From contig NZ_AKGD01000001.1 in assembly GCF_000271305.1 (NCBI RefSeq), positions 1,798,001 through 1,862,000 on the forward strand: 64,000 nucleotides of DNA. The letters are read 5' to 3'. Positions 8,144 to 21,253 of the stretch are shown here, one piece after another. The stretch is from Hydrocarboniphaga effusa AP103 (GTDB lineage: Bacteria; Pseudomonadota; Gammaproteobacteria; Nevskiales; Nevskiaceae). Below the pieces are notes generated by a model. It saw only the letters and a list, made by a program, of their open reading frames with translations. It was not told the DNA's origin and made no database searches. The translations under genes and the position numbers were made by a program. How positions within the stretch are numbered: the first letter of the stretch is position 1; each line of letters begins with the position of its first letter.

Positions 8144-8807
8144 GGCCGCGCTTCGCCACCAGCGCGGCTTCAGCCTGATCGGCATCATGACCGGCCTGCT
8201 GATCTCGACGCTCGCCGCGCTGTCGGCGCTGTCGCTGTATCGCACGCTGGTCGTGCGCTCTGTCGAAAGCGGGCAGCGCGCGAACCAGGACGGCCATCTG
8301 GCCGCCGGCACGCTCGGCGCGCAGATGGAGTTGCAGGGCGCCGGCTTCGGCATCGGCACGCTGGCGACTCCGGCCGCCGCGAATACCGATCTGATCGTGC
8401 TCGCCGATGCGACGCTCGACGCGAGCGGCCATCTGGGCGGCAGCGTGCGGCCCCTCACCGCGAGCACGCAGGCCAGCGGCAACGCGATCGTCTGGGCCGC
8501 GAATCCGACACTCGCGAGCATTGAATGCAGCGCGCTGCTCGCGAGCAACGGCGGCTTGAAGCTGCTGCGTTCGGCCTGCGGCGCGGCGACGCAATGGAGC
8601 ACGCTGAACTGGCAGACCGCGAGCGAGCTGATTCCACCGGGCGGCGTCAGCGCGAGCGGCGCGACGCTGCGCGCCGAGCGATCGAGCTGCTGGCCGTTCG
8701 GCCAGGCCGGAGCGAATTCGCAGGCGATCAAGCTGACGCTCTGGGACGACGCTTCGGCCTGGAAGAGCAGCGTCTGCCTGCCGAACGTGAAGGCGCCATC
8801 GACATGA
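8136..8807 (+). CDS. PilW-type minor pilin lacking Glu5
   Basis: About 223 residues, in the PilW position of the operon. The prepilin segment is RGFSLIGIMTGLLISTLAAL: everything expected is present except Glu at mature position 5, which is Gly. After the helix comes the conserved QDGHLAAGTLGAQMELQGAG stretch common in PilW (helix leading to an early Gly-rich turn), then a beta-rich head. Loss of Glu5 is usual only in subunits that sit at the fibre tip, such as GspK. ATG 8136 is preferred; an in-frame ATG ten codons upstream would overlap the previous gene further. The stop overlaps the next start as ATGA. Confidence 0.75.
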   Translation: MGEAALRHQRGFSLIGIMTGLLISTLAALSALSLYRTLVVRSVESGQRANQDGHLAAGTLGAQMELQGAGFGIGTLATPAAANTDLIVLADATLDASGHLGGSVRPLTASTQASGNAIVWAANPTLASIECSALLASNGGLKLLRSACGAATQWSTLNWQTASELIPPGGVSASGATLRAERSSCWPFGQAGANSQAIKLTLWDDASAWKSSVCLPNVKAPST

Positions 8808-11008
8808 AAAGCCGCATTTATTCTCGACCTCCACTTCCCCAACGCGGCCTCGCGACGATCCTGCTCGTGCTGCTGGTGGGGCTCGCGCTCACCGCGACCG
8901 CGCTCGGGGTCGCGCACGGCGTGCGCGGCGCGCAGGACAAGACGCTGACGATGCACGCGGCCACGCTCGCGCAGATGCGCAGCTGGTCCGGCGTCGAGCT
9001 GCTGCGTCAGTATCTGCGCGCCGAGAACATGGCGAGCCCACCGTGGAGCGCGCTGCCCTGGGCCGTGCCGATGAGCGGCATCGATGCGGCGACGCTGTCC
9101 GCACAACTGGTGTCGGTGAGCGGGCCCGACGGCGCAGGCCGCTACGTCGTCACCGCCGACATCACCGGGGCTGGCGCCGGTGCGACGACCACGCTGCGCG
9201 CCGTCTACGAGGTCACGCGAGCCGTCGCCGGCAGCAACGGCCATCAGGGGCCGGCCATCGACGTCGCCGATTTCTACTACGACCTCGACATGAGCGGCGG
9301 CATCACCATCAAGGGCGACAACAACGCCAACTTCAACGTCATGGGCAACGTGAAGCTCGACAATGCCTCGATCACCGGCGTCAACGCGATCCATGCGACC
9401 GGCAACGCGGTGATCGGCAGCGGCATCAAGGTCAATCAGATCTACGTCAATGGCAACGTCACGCTGACAGGCTCGTCTGCGATCCTGTCGGTCTCCGCGC
9501 TCGGCAACGTCATCGACAACAGTAGCGGCACGCAGGGCGTCATCAACAGCGACGGCAGCGTGACGATCAGCAACGGCGTGGCGAACGGCGTCAACGCGAT
9601 GGGCGCGATCGTCGCGAGCAGCGGCGGCAGTCACGGCGTGCTCAACACCAACGCCACGCTCAGCGTGAGCAACGGCCTGGTCAACACGGCAAACGCGATC
9701 GGCAACGTCGGCGTCGTCGGCGGCACGATCAAGACCACCAACACCATGGGCTCGGTGAACTGGTCGAGCACCGGAACCGGCGCGATCGCGATCAATGCGA
9801 ACGGCTCGGTGATCTACGCGGCCGCGGGCGGGGCGATCTCGGCGCTCGGCGACGTCAACCTGACCGGCGGCGGCGCGACCAGCGTGCGCACGATGGGCAA
9901 CACCTATGTGCGCAGCTACGGCGGCATCGGGCTGCTGCAGGGCAAGGGCAACCTGCAGGTCGACCAGTACGCGGCCGTCGCCGGCACCATCGGCGGTACG
10001 CTGACCAAGCTGCAGCAGTGGAACGCCAACGTGCTCGTGACCCTGCTCGCGGGCTTCCTGCCGCCGAACGTCACCACCGTGACGCTGACCCCGATCGCGG
10101 CCCTGCAGCCCTACGAGCTGTCACGTCCGGTGGTCGATGCCTTCTCGCTCAAGGGCGCGGCGAACTATGTGTTCGAGTATCAGCCCGCAGGCTACACGCT
10201 CGTGAGCGTGCGCAATGTCGTCGGCATCGTCACCGGCAGCTATGCGCTCGTCAGCGACGGTGTGCGCAAGGATTTCCTGTGCCCCATCGCGTCGTTCAAT
10301 TCGGCAAGCAAAACCTGCTCTTTGGGCGGCAGCACGCAGAAGACGATCTGCGAAGGCTACTCGACGCAGAACGCCTGCTTTACCTACACGAGCGCGGGGC
10401 CCGGCAAATGGACGATCGCGGGCATCAGCCTGGCGCCCGGGGCGTACTGGTTCGACGGCGATCTCGAGGTATCGACCGGCATCTACTTCAACAGCTTCAT
10501 CGCCACGGGCCACATCGTGACGAGCGGCCAGCACGTCACCAAGTCGCCGAACAACGCCGGCTACGGACCGGTCTGCGCGAACTCCCCGAGCGATGGCGTC
10601 GTACAGACCGCGTTCTTCGCCGGGCTGGTGCCGACCAACTTCTGCAACACCGCGACAGCCGCGCTCACGCAGGACAGCCTCGGCAACATCGCGTTCCTGT
10701 CGGGCGCTTTCCGCGATGGCGTGTTTTCGGGCGGTAACATCACGCTCGGGGCGAGCACCAGAACCTACGGCACCATCGTCGCGGGCAATCTGTTCAACAG
10801 CGGCGGCAGCACCACGGTCTACGGTTATATCGCCGCGGCCGGGCAAGCGACCTTGAGCGGCAACAGCAATGCGGTGGGCGGCAGCACCACGCTCGATCTG
10901 ACGGCGCTGCCGAGCACCTACACGCCCGATGTACTGCCCTGCACCGGCAATTGCACGCCGACCTCGGCCACCGGCGAGGCGGCGGTGATGTGGACGCGCT
11001 ATCTCTAG
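8804..11008 (+). CDS. giant PilX-like protein with beta-solenoid and Cys-rich C-terminus
   Basis: 734 residues. The N-terminus is prepilin-like (QRGLATILLVLLVGLALTAT, no Glu5) followed by the helix typical of PilX N-termini. From about residue 175 to 390 the sequence repeats every 15-20 residues around G-N/S-V units (MGNVKLDN, NGNVTLTG, LGNVIDN, DGSVTISN, IGNVGVVG, MGSVNWSS, LGDVNLTG), about eleven turns of a probable right-handed beta-solenoid. The C-terminal about 340 residues carry eight Cys in four nearby pairs and a further Gly/Thr-rich beta stretch. ATG 8804 overlaps the previous stop (ATGA). This is far larger than ordinary PilX (about 170-200 residues), and no pilY1 follows. It may be an exposed tip or adhesive subunit; that role is inference. 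Confidence 0.65.
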   Translation: MKSRIYSRPPLPQRGLATILLVLLVGLALTATALGVAHGVRGAQDKTLTMHAATLAQMRSWSGVELLRQYLRAENMASPPWSALPWAVPMSGIDAATLSAQLVSVSGPDGAGRYVVTADITGAGAGATTTLRAVYEVTRAVAGSNGHQGPAIDVADFYYDLDMSGGITIKGDNNANFNVMGNVKLDNASITGVNAIHATGNAVIGSGIKVNQIYVNGNVTLTGSSAILSVSALGNVIDNSSGTQGVINSDGSVTISNGVANGVNAMGAIVASSGGSHGVLNTNATLSVSNGLVNTANAIGNVGVVGGTIKTTNTMGSVNWSSTGTGAIAINANGSVIYAAAGGAISALGDVNLTGGGATSVRTMGNTYVRSYGGIGLLQGKGNLQVDQYAAVAGTIGGTLTKLQQWNANVLVTLLAGFLPPNVTTVTLTPIAALQPYELSRPVVDAFSLKGAANYVFEYQPAGYTLVSVRNVVGIVTGSYALVSDGVRKDFLCPIASFNSASKTCSLGGSTQKTICEGYSTQNACFTYTSAGPGKWTIAGISLAPGAYWFDGDLEVSTGIYFNSFIATGHIVTSGQHVTKSPNNAGYGPVCANSPSDGVVQTAFFAGLVPTNFCNTATAALTQDSLGNIAFLSGAFRDGVFSGGNITLGASTRTYGTIVAGNLFNSGGSTTVYGYIAAAGQATLSGNSNAVGGSTTLDLTALPSTYTPDVLPCTGNCTPTSATGEAAVMWTRYL

Positions 11009-11076
11009 CCGTGCTCGTGCCGGCGCCAGGTGCGAACGATTCGCTGCGAGCCTGCCGGCCCGTCGACAGTGCGAGC

Positions 11077-11640
11077 TCAGCGCGCCGGAATGAGCTTGTC
11101 GTATTCGGCTTCGAGGCGCGTATGCGTACGCCAGAAGCCGTCGGGCTCGCGCCCATCGAGGCGTGCGACGAGGATGTCCAGATGGGTGTGCCAGCCGCCG
11201 GCAACGCTGAGCATCGCCTCACGCGTCGATAGGCGACAGTGAGTCACGCGCAGATGCGTGCGCTCGCCGCGAGCGGAAAGTTCGAAGCGCACCTGCGAAG
11301 CATCGTCACCGGTTCCCCCCCAGGTGAACGCAAGCAGACGCGGGGGTTCGAATTCGACGATACGCCCGACGGTGCGCACCTCGCCGGCTTCGCGTGCGTA
11401 CTTCGCCGGTGCCGGATCGTCATCCCGAGTGAGTTCGGAGTTGCGGAAGATCAGTTCCACATCGCCGTTTGCGCTGAGCTGCATCGGGCCCGAGGCGAGC
11501 CAGAGCCGGCGCTTCCCCGGATCGGTCAAGTACTCCCATACGCGCTCGATCGTGGCGGGCAGCAGGCGCTCGATGCGGACGGTGTCGGCTGCTGTGGCGG
11601 TGCCGTAAAGATTCATGAGGGTTCGCTCCGGGTCGCTCAT
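11077..11640 (-). CDS. SRPBCC family protein (AHSA1-type START-like domain)
   Basis: 187 residues with the AHSA1/CalC fold signature: VRIERLLPATIERVWEYLTD, then WLASGPMQLSANGDVELIF and a C-terminal GGWHTHLDILVARLDG. These small cup-shaped proteins bind hydrophobic ligands; the substrate is unknown. It follows the ArsR-type regulator with a 4-nt ATGA overlap, which is why ATG 11640 was chosen over ATG 11616. ArsR-SRPBCC pairs are common, and the regulator normally represses both genes. Confidence 0.85.
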   Translation of the reverse strand: MSDPERTLMNLYGTATAADTVRIERLLPATIERVWEYLTDPGKRRLWLASGPMQLSANGDVELIFRNSELTRDDDPAPAKYAREAGEVRTVGRIVEFEPPRLLAFTWGGTGDDASQVRFELSARGERTHLRVTHCRLSTREAMLSVAGGWHTHLDILVARLDGREPDGFWRTHTRLEAEYDKLIPAR

Positions 11641-12047
11641 CTGGACGTTCTTTTTTTCGTGGGTCTGGAGGCCGACCTGGCTTTTCCGCGCGTCGGCTTC
11701 GCCGACGTGCTTTCGGCGACCAGCAGCGCTTCGAGCGCATCGAGCCTCTGGCTCCAGAAGCGCTCGTAATGGCGCATCCATTCGAGCCCTGCGTGCAAGG
11801 GCGCGGCCTGGATCCGGCACCGATGCGTGCGCCCCTGCACCTCGCGCTGGATCAGCCCGGCGCGTTCAAGCACCTTGATGTGCTTGGATGCCGCCGCAAG
11901 CGTGATGTCGAACGGAGCCGCGAGCTCGCCGACGCTGAGCGGTCGGCTCGCGAGACTCATGAGCATGGAGCGCCGCGTCGGATCGGCGATCGCGCCGAAC
12001 ACGGCGTCGAGATCGGGGCTGCCGCTGGAGAGATCATGTTCAACCAT
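11637..12047 (-). CDS. ArsR/SdpR-family transcriptional regulator
   Basis: 136 residues. A winged helix-turn-helix domain is evident: LDAVFGAIADPTRRSMLMSL, SVGELAAPFDITLAAASKHI (recognition helix), KVLERAGLIQREVQGR (wing). No metal-binding Cys pair is present, so it belongs to the metal-independent ArsR group paired with SRPBCC proteins. The C-terminus is basic (SAKPTRGKARSASRPTKKRT). ATG 12045-12047 sits inside a perfect 7-4-7 palindrome and at the predicted transcription start; no Shine-Dalgarno is visible, consistent with a leaderless message. Confidence 0.85.
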   Translation of the reverse strand: MVEHDLSSGSPDLDAVFGAIADPTRRSMLMSLASRPLSVGELAAPFDITLAAASKHIKVLERAGLIQREVQGRTHRCRIQAAPLHAGLEWMRHYERFWSQRLDALEALLVAESTSAKPTRGKARSASRPTKKRTSR

Positions 12048-12056
12048 GAGGTTGAA
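12039..12056. promoter_or_regulatory. ArsR operator 1 (palindrome over the start codon)
   Basis: TTCAACC-ATGA-GGTTGAA is a perfect inverted repeat with 7-bp arms and a 4-bp centre. It contains the arsR-type start codon and overlaps the -10 box. This arrangement is typical of autorepressed ArsR/SRPBCC operons. Confidence 0.75.
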
Positions 12057-12083
12057 TATCTGCCCTCGGCGATCAATTGTCAA
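12055..12083 (-). promoter_or_regulatory. promoter of the ArsR-SRPBCC operon
   Basis: On the minus strand TTGACA (12078-12083) is followed by 17 nt and GATATT (12055-12060). The predicted start point falls at about 12047-12048, the first base of the regulator's ATG. Both elements touch the palindromic sites. Confidence 0.7.
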
Positions 12084-12095
12084 CCGATTGGTAAA
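12080..12095. promoter_or_regulatory. candidate ArsR operator 2 over the -35 box
   Basis: TCAACC-GATT-GGTAAA keeps the left arm and 4-bp centre of operator 1 but has a degraded right arm. Its centre is exactly 40 bp from that of operator 1, about four helical turns, so two dimers could bind the same face of the DNA. Confidence 0.5.
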
Positions 12096-12153
12096 ATGTC
12101 CATGCGCTCAGCCCACTATCCTTGGACCTTCGTTCGAAACCGCCAGGACATCG

Positions 12154-12894
12154 ATGCCGTTTTTCATCCTCTCGCTGATCATCCAGGTCGGACTCGTCGT
12201 GCACGTGCTCAAGACCGGGCGCAACATGAGCTGGATCTTCATCCTGCTGTTCTTCCCGCTCGTCGGCACGCTCGCGTACCTGATCGTCGAGCTGCTGCCC
12301 GAATGGACCAGCAGCCGCGGCGCACACAGGCTCAAGCGCGGCATTTCGAAGTCGGTGAATCCCGATGGCGATCTGCGCCGGGCCACGCAGCAGCTCGCGG
12401 TCGCCGACACCGTGCAGAACGCGATGACGCTCGCCGCGCAGTACATGGAAAAGCAGCGCTATGAGGAAGCCGAAGCGCTCTACGCGCGCTATCTGAAGGG
12501 CATCAACGCGAGCGATCCGCTGCTGTTGCTCGGCATCGCCAAGGCCCAGTTCGCACTCGGCAAATTCGAGGCCGCAGAACAATCGCTCGATACCTTCAAG
12601 CAGAAGAACCCGGACTTCCGCTCACCCGAAGGCCATCTGCTCCATGCGCGCACGCAGGAAGAACTCGGGCGCATCGACGCGGCGATTCACGAATACGACG
12701 CGCTGCGCCGCTATTTTCCGGGCCCCGAGCCGACGTGCCGGCTCGCATTGCTGCTGCAGAAGCGTGGAGACCAGGCACGGGCGCGCGAGCTGTTCCAGCG
12801 CATCGTCGACGAGAGCCTGGTCGCCGGAAAGCACTACAACACCGTGCATCGCGAATGGGTGGCGCTGGCCAAGCGCGAGGCTTCGGGGAGTTGA
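12154..12894 (+). CDS. membrane-anchored TPR protein with PLDc_N-like N-terminus
   Basis: 246 residues. The first about 45 (FFILSLIIQVGLVVHVLKTG, then SWIFILLFFPLVGTLAYLIV) form two transmembrane helices with the W-IL-FPL-G--Y pattern of the PLDc_N domain. The rest is helical and contains TPR-like pairs: AAQYMEKQRYEEAEALYARY, LLLGIAKAQFALGKFEAAEQ, LLHARTQEELGRIDAAIHEY, LLLQKRGDQARARELFQRIV. TPR arrays bind proteins, so this is probably a cytoplasmic-side scaffold on the inner membrane; partners are unknown. ATG 12154 has AGGA about 6 nt upstream. It is divergent from the ArsR operon and is followed by a terminator. Confidence 0.75.
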   Translation: MPFFILSLIIQVGLVVHVLKTGRNMSWIFILLFFPLVGTLAYLIVELLPEWTSSRGAHRLKRGISKSVNPDGDLRRATQQLAVADTVQNAMTLAAQYMEKQRYEEAEALYARYLKGINASDPLLLLGIAKAQFALGKFEAAEQSLDTFKQKNPDFRSPEGHLLHARTQEELGRIDAAIHEYDALRRYFPGPEPTCRLALLLQKRGDQARARELFQRIVDESLVAGKHYNTVHREWVALAKREASGS

Positions 12895-12907
12895 AGCGAA
12901 AAACGAC

Positions 12908-12932
12908 AAGGCCGGCTCCAAGCCGGCCTTTT
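12908..12932. terminator. intrinsic terminator after the TPR gene
   Basis: AAGGCCGGCT (12908-12917) and AGCCGGCCTT (12921-12930) pair over 10 bp around a 3-nt loop, with T residues continuing at 12929-12932. Confidence 0.65.
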
Positions 12933-12971
12933 CGCATGCAGTGACGAGATCGGACGTCGATCGAACATCGA

Positions 12972-14658
<1,687 letters not shown>

Positions 14659-14660
14659 CG

Positions 14661-19151
<4,491 letters not shown>

Positions 19152-19225
19152 TGAAGACTCCTGGCTGGGCGCGGCCGATGCTGTCTTTTTCAGCAGCCGC
19201 CCCCGTGAAATTCCGCGAATACCCT

Positions 19226-19240
19226 ATGCCGTACCGGCAT
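19226..19240. promoter_or_regulatory. palindrome upstream of gltB (candidate operator)
   Basis: ATGCCG-TAC-CGGCAT has perfect 6-bp arms and lies 75-89 nt upstream of the gltB start, in the region where its promoter must be. I could not assign convincing -35/-10 boxes. The binding protein is unknown. Confidence 0.35.
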
Positions 19241-19323
19241 GAGGGGAGCGCAACGCTAATGGCCCGTTAAGGCGCAAGCAAATTTCGAGCACGGCAATGC
19301 CTGTTTCCCGAAGCAGTTCTCCG

Positions 19324-19353
19324 TTGAATCAGCGCCTTAGCCCGATTTAAGAT
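19324..19353 (+). promoter_or_regulatory. promoter of the antitoxin-toxin pair
   Basis: TTGAAT (19324-19329), 18-nt spacer, TAAGAT (19348-19353). The start point would be about 19360, inside the direct repeats that follow. Confidence 0.5.
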
Positions 19354-19371
19354 AGCCATCTAAATAGCCAT
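19352..19371. repeat. direct repeats at the antitoxin promoter (probable operator)
   Basis: ATAGCCAT occurs at 19352-19359 and again at 19364-19371, 12 bp apart, overlapping the -10 box and start point. Phd/YefM antitoxins autoregulate by binding such paired sites. Confidence 0.45.
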
Positions 19372-19395
19372 GTCCCGCAGGCGCTCCGCAAGCCC

Positions 19396-19653
19396 ATGAA
19401 ATCCGTCTCGATCGCCCAGGCCAGGGACAGCCTCACCGAACTGCTCTACGAGGCCGAGGAGGGCAAACCCGTGCAGGTCACCCGCCGCGGCAAGGCGGTG
19501 GCGGTGCTGCTGTCCGAGGTGGAGTACGAGCGGCTCAAGTCCTCGGCCGCCGCGGCCGACTTCGCGGGCTGGGCGCAGGCCTGGCGCAGCCGGCTGCCGG
19601 CCGGCTTCGAGGGCGTGATCGCGTCCGAGCTCGATCGCTGGGCGGAGCTCTGA
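19396..19653 (+). CDS. Phd/YefM family antitoxin
   Basis: 85 residues. The N-terminal half has the Phd/YefM DNA-binding pattern MKSVSIAQARDSLTELLYEA, then GKPVQVTRRGKAVAVLLSEV and EYERLKSS. The C-terminal half (WAQAWRSRLPAGFEGVIASE) would be the toxin-binding segment. As in other type II systems it should neutralise its partner and repress its own promoter. The toxin-like gene starts 6 nt downstream at a GTG. Confidence 0.85.
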   Translation: MKSVSIAQARDSLTELLYEAEEGKPVQVTRRGKAVAVLLSEVEYERLKSSAAAADFAGWAQAWRSRLPAGFEGVIASELDRWAEL

Positions 19654-19659
19654 GCCGCC

Positions 19660-20082
19660 GTGGCCAAGCTCTACCTGCTGGACCTGCCGGTGCTGGCCGA
19701 GCTGACACGGCCCGACGGCAACCGGCGCCTCTTCACCCTGTTCCAGCAGCGCCAGTCGCTCTGTGCGATCGCGGCGCCCGCGCTGATCACCTGGCTGCGC
19801 GGGCTCGACGGCCTGCCCGAAGGCCATCGCCGTCAGCAACTGAGCGCCTTCACGGCCGAGCTGCTAGCCTGCGGCCCGCCGGTATTGCCGATCGACCGCG
19901 AAGCCGCGCTGTGGCTCGCCCGCCAGGCCGGGCGCTGGGACCGCGCCGGCCGGCGCTGGAGCCGCCTCGACGGCGAACAGGCCGCCATCGCCGCGTCCCA
20001 GGACATGGCGCTGGTGAGCCGGCTGCCGCATCCGCTCGCGAATACCGAAGGGCTGCGGATCGAAGACTGGTTCCGGCCCTGA
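19660..20082 (+). CDS. VapC-like PIN-domain toxin, degenerate active site
   Basis: 140 residues, directly after the antitoxin. The N-terminus YLLDLPVLAEL aligns with the PIN start YLLDTNVLSEL: the first Asp (D8) and the Glu (E14) are kept, but the usual Asn at +2 is Pro. Near the C-terminus, GEQAAIAASQDMALVSR aligns with the usual DALIAATALxxxLVTRN, with the third acidic position changed to Gln and the final Asp region lost (LPHPLANTEGL). PIN toxins cut RNA with Mg ions held by these acids, so the protein may be inactive or altered. The start is GTG 19660; no ATG is available nearby. Confidence 0.65.
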   Translation: MAKLYLLDLPVLAELTRPDGNRRLFTLFQQRQSLCAIAAPALITWLRGLDGLPEGHRRQQLSAFTAELLACGPPVLPIDREAALWLARQAGRWDRAGRRWSRLDGEQAAIAASQDMALVSRLPHPLANTEGLRIEDWFRP

Positions 20083-20102
20083 GGGGTCCACATCTTCGAC
20101 TC

Positions 20103-20130
20103 GAGATCATCAAATGGAGATCATCGAATG
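20103..20130 (+). repeat. tandem 14-bp repeat duplicating a start site
   Basis: GAGATCATCAAATG (20103-20116) is followed immediately by GAGATCATCGAATG (20117-20130), one mismatch. The ATG of the second copy starts the PH-domain gene; the ATG of the first is 14 nt upstream and out of frame. Confidence 0.8.
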
Positions 20131-20562
20131 GAAAAAATCGGCGCCCGGGTTTATCGATCGAAGGCCGATGCCTGGCTCGTCGCGGCGCTGTGCCTGGCGA
20201 TCGCCGGTTCGCTGGGCGCCGCCTACGCGATGCTGTCTTCGGCTTCGATGTCGGCGACGCCGCTCGCGATGGCTGCCGTGAGCATCGCGATCGGCAGCGG
20301 CCTGCCGGCCTGGCTACTGCTGTCGACGCGCTACACGCTGGAGGCTCGCCAGCTGGTCGTGCGCAGCGGCCCTTTCTGCTGGCGTATCCGCTATGCGCAG
20401 ATCGAGGCGATCACGCCCACGTCCAATCCGTCATCCAGCCCGGCGCTGTCGCTCGACCGGCTTCGCATCGATTACGGTCGTGGAAAAACGCTCATGATCT
20501 CGCCGCGCGACCGATCGGATTTCCTCCTCGCGATCGAGGCGAAGCGCCGTAGTGCGAGTTAA
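20128..20562 (+). CDS. small membrane protein with PH-like domain
   Basis: 144 residues. Two hydrophobic segments (about 15-37 and 46-66) are followed by STRYTLEARQLVVRSGPFCW-RIRYAQIEAITPT, the beginning of a bacterial PH-like (bPH) domain, and a C-terminal helix (PRDRSDFLLAIEAKRR). The soluble domain faces the cytoplasm by the positive-inside rule. No function is known. GGAG 8 nt upstream supports ATG 20128. Its stop TAA and the stop of the convergent DUF1003 gene share the palindrome TTAA. Confidence 0.65.
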   Translation: MEKIGARVYRSKADAWLVAALCLAIAGSLGAAYAMLSSASMSATPLAMAAVSIAIGSGLPAWLLLSTRYTLEARQLVVRSGPFCWRIRYAQIEAITPTSNPSSSPALSLDRLRIDYGRGKTLMISPRDRSDFLLAIEAKRRSAS

Positions 20563-21152
20563 GGGACCAAGCCCCTCGCACCGCCGTCCTGGCGCGCCTC
20601 CGAGCGTTCGAGCAGGCGCGAGAGCATTTCGATCTGCGACTGCTGCTGCGCGATCACCGTCATGAGCTGCTCGGCGCGCAGCGCATCGATCTTCTCGTGC
20701 AGGGCCATGATCTCGATCTCGGCTTTGAGATTCACCTCGTAATCGTACGAGGCCATTTGCCGATCCTTCGACGACTGCCGGTTCTGGCTCATCATGATGA
20801 TCGGCGCCTGGATCGCGGCGAGCATCGACAGCACCAGGTTCAAAAAGACGTAGGGATACGGATCGAACGCGGTCTTGCCGAGAATCTCGGTGTTGAGCGC
20901 GGCCCAGGCCAGCAGGAACGCGCCGAAGCAACTCACGAAGGTCCACGAGCCGCCGATCTCGGCGACTCGATCGGCCAGCCGTCCACCCAAGCTGGTCTGC
21001 TCGTCGAGCTTGCGATTGGGGTCTTCGGTGAGCGCCTGGCCCTTCGACGCCCGCGCGAGCGCGCGCCGCTCGACGTTGCCGAGTTCCTCGGCCCTGCGAC
21101 CGAACCAGCGCACGGCGAAGTCGAGATAGTTGAGCGGCGTGATGCGCGGCAT
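20559..21152 (-). CDS. DUF1003 family membrane protein
   Basis: 197 residues. It shows the DUF1003 pattern: LADRVAEIGGSWTFVSCFGA, a first membrane helix, then DPYPYVFLNLVLSMLAAIQA-PIIMMSQNRQ with a second helix, followed by the KDRQMASYDYEVNLKAEIEI stretch and a coiled-coil C-terminus with many Gln/Glu. Members are small two-helix inner-membrane proteins of unknown function. The N-terminal about 65 residues are basic and soluble. It is convergent with the PH-domain gene. Confidence 0.85.
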   Translation of the reverse strand: MPRITPLNYLDFAVRWFGRRAEELGNVERRALARASKGQALTEDPNRKLDEQTSLGGRLADRVAEIGGSWTFVSCFGAFLLAWAALNTEILGKTAFDPYPYVFLNLVLSMLAAIQAPIIMMSQNRQSSKDRQMASYDYEVNLKAEIEIMALHEKIDALRAEQLMTVIAQQQSQIEMLSRLLERSEARQDGGARGLVP

Positions 21153-21212
21153 GGAGAGCGTCCGTTGCGAGGTACGGCCACGAGCTTAGACCACCGCGCT
21201 CGCCACGCGGAA

Positions 21213-21246
21213 CATCGAACGGGCTCGTCGCGGAGCCCGTTCGATG
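21213..21246. terminator. perfect hairpin downstream of the lipoprotein gene
   Basis: CATCGAACGGGCTC (21213-21226) pairs with GAGCCCGTTCGATG (21233-21246): 14-bp perfect arms and a 6-nt loop, 7 nt after the lipoprotein stop. No T-run follows on either side. Confidence 0.55.
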
Positions 21247-21253
21247 GCGCCGT

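Noticed and set aside
7733..9634. 633-codon minus-strand frame across the minor-pilin operon
   Set aside because: It crosses four clear pilin genes and reads as Arg/Ala/Asp-rich noise.
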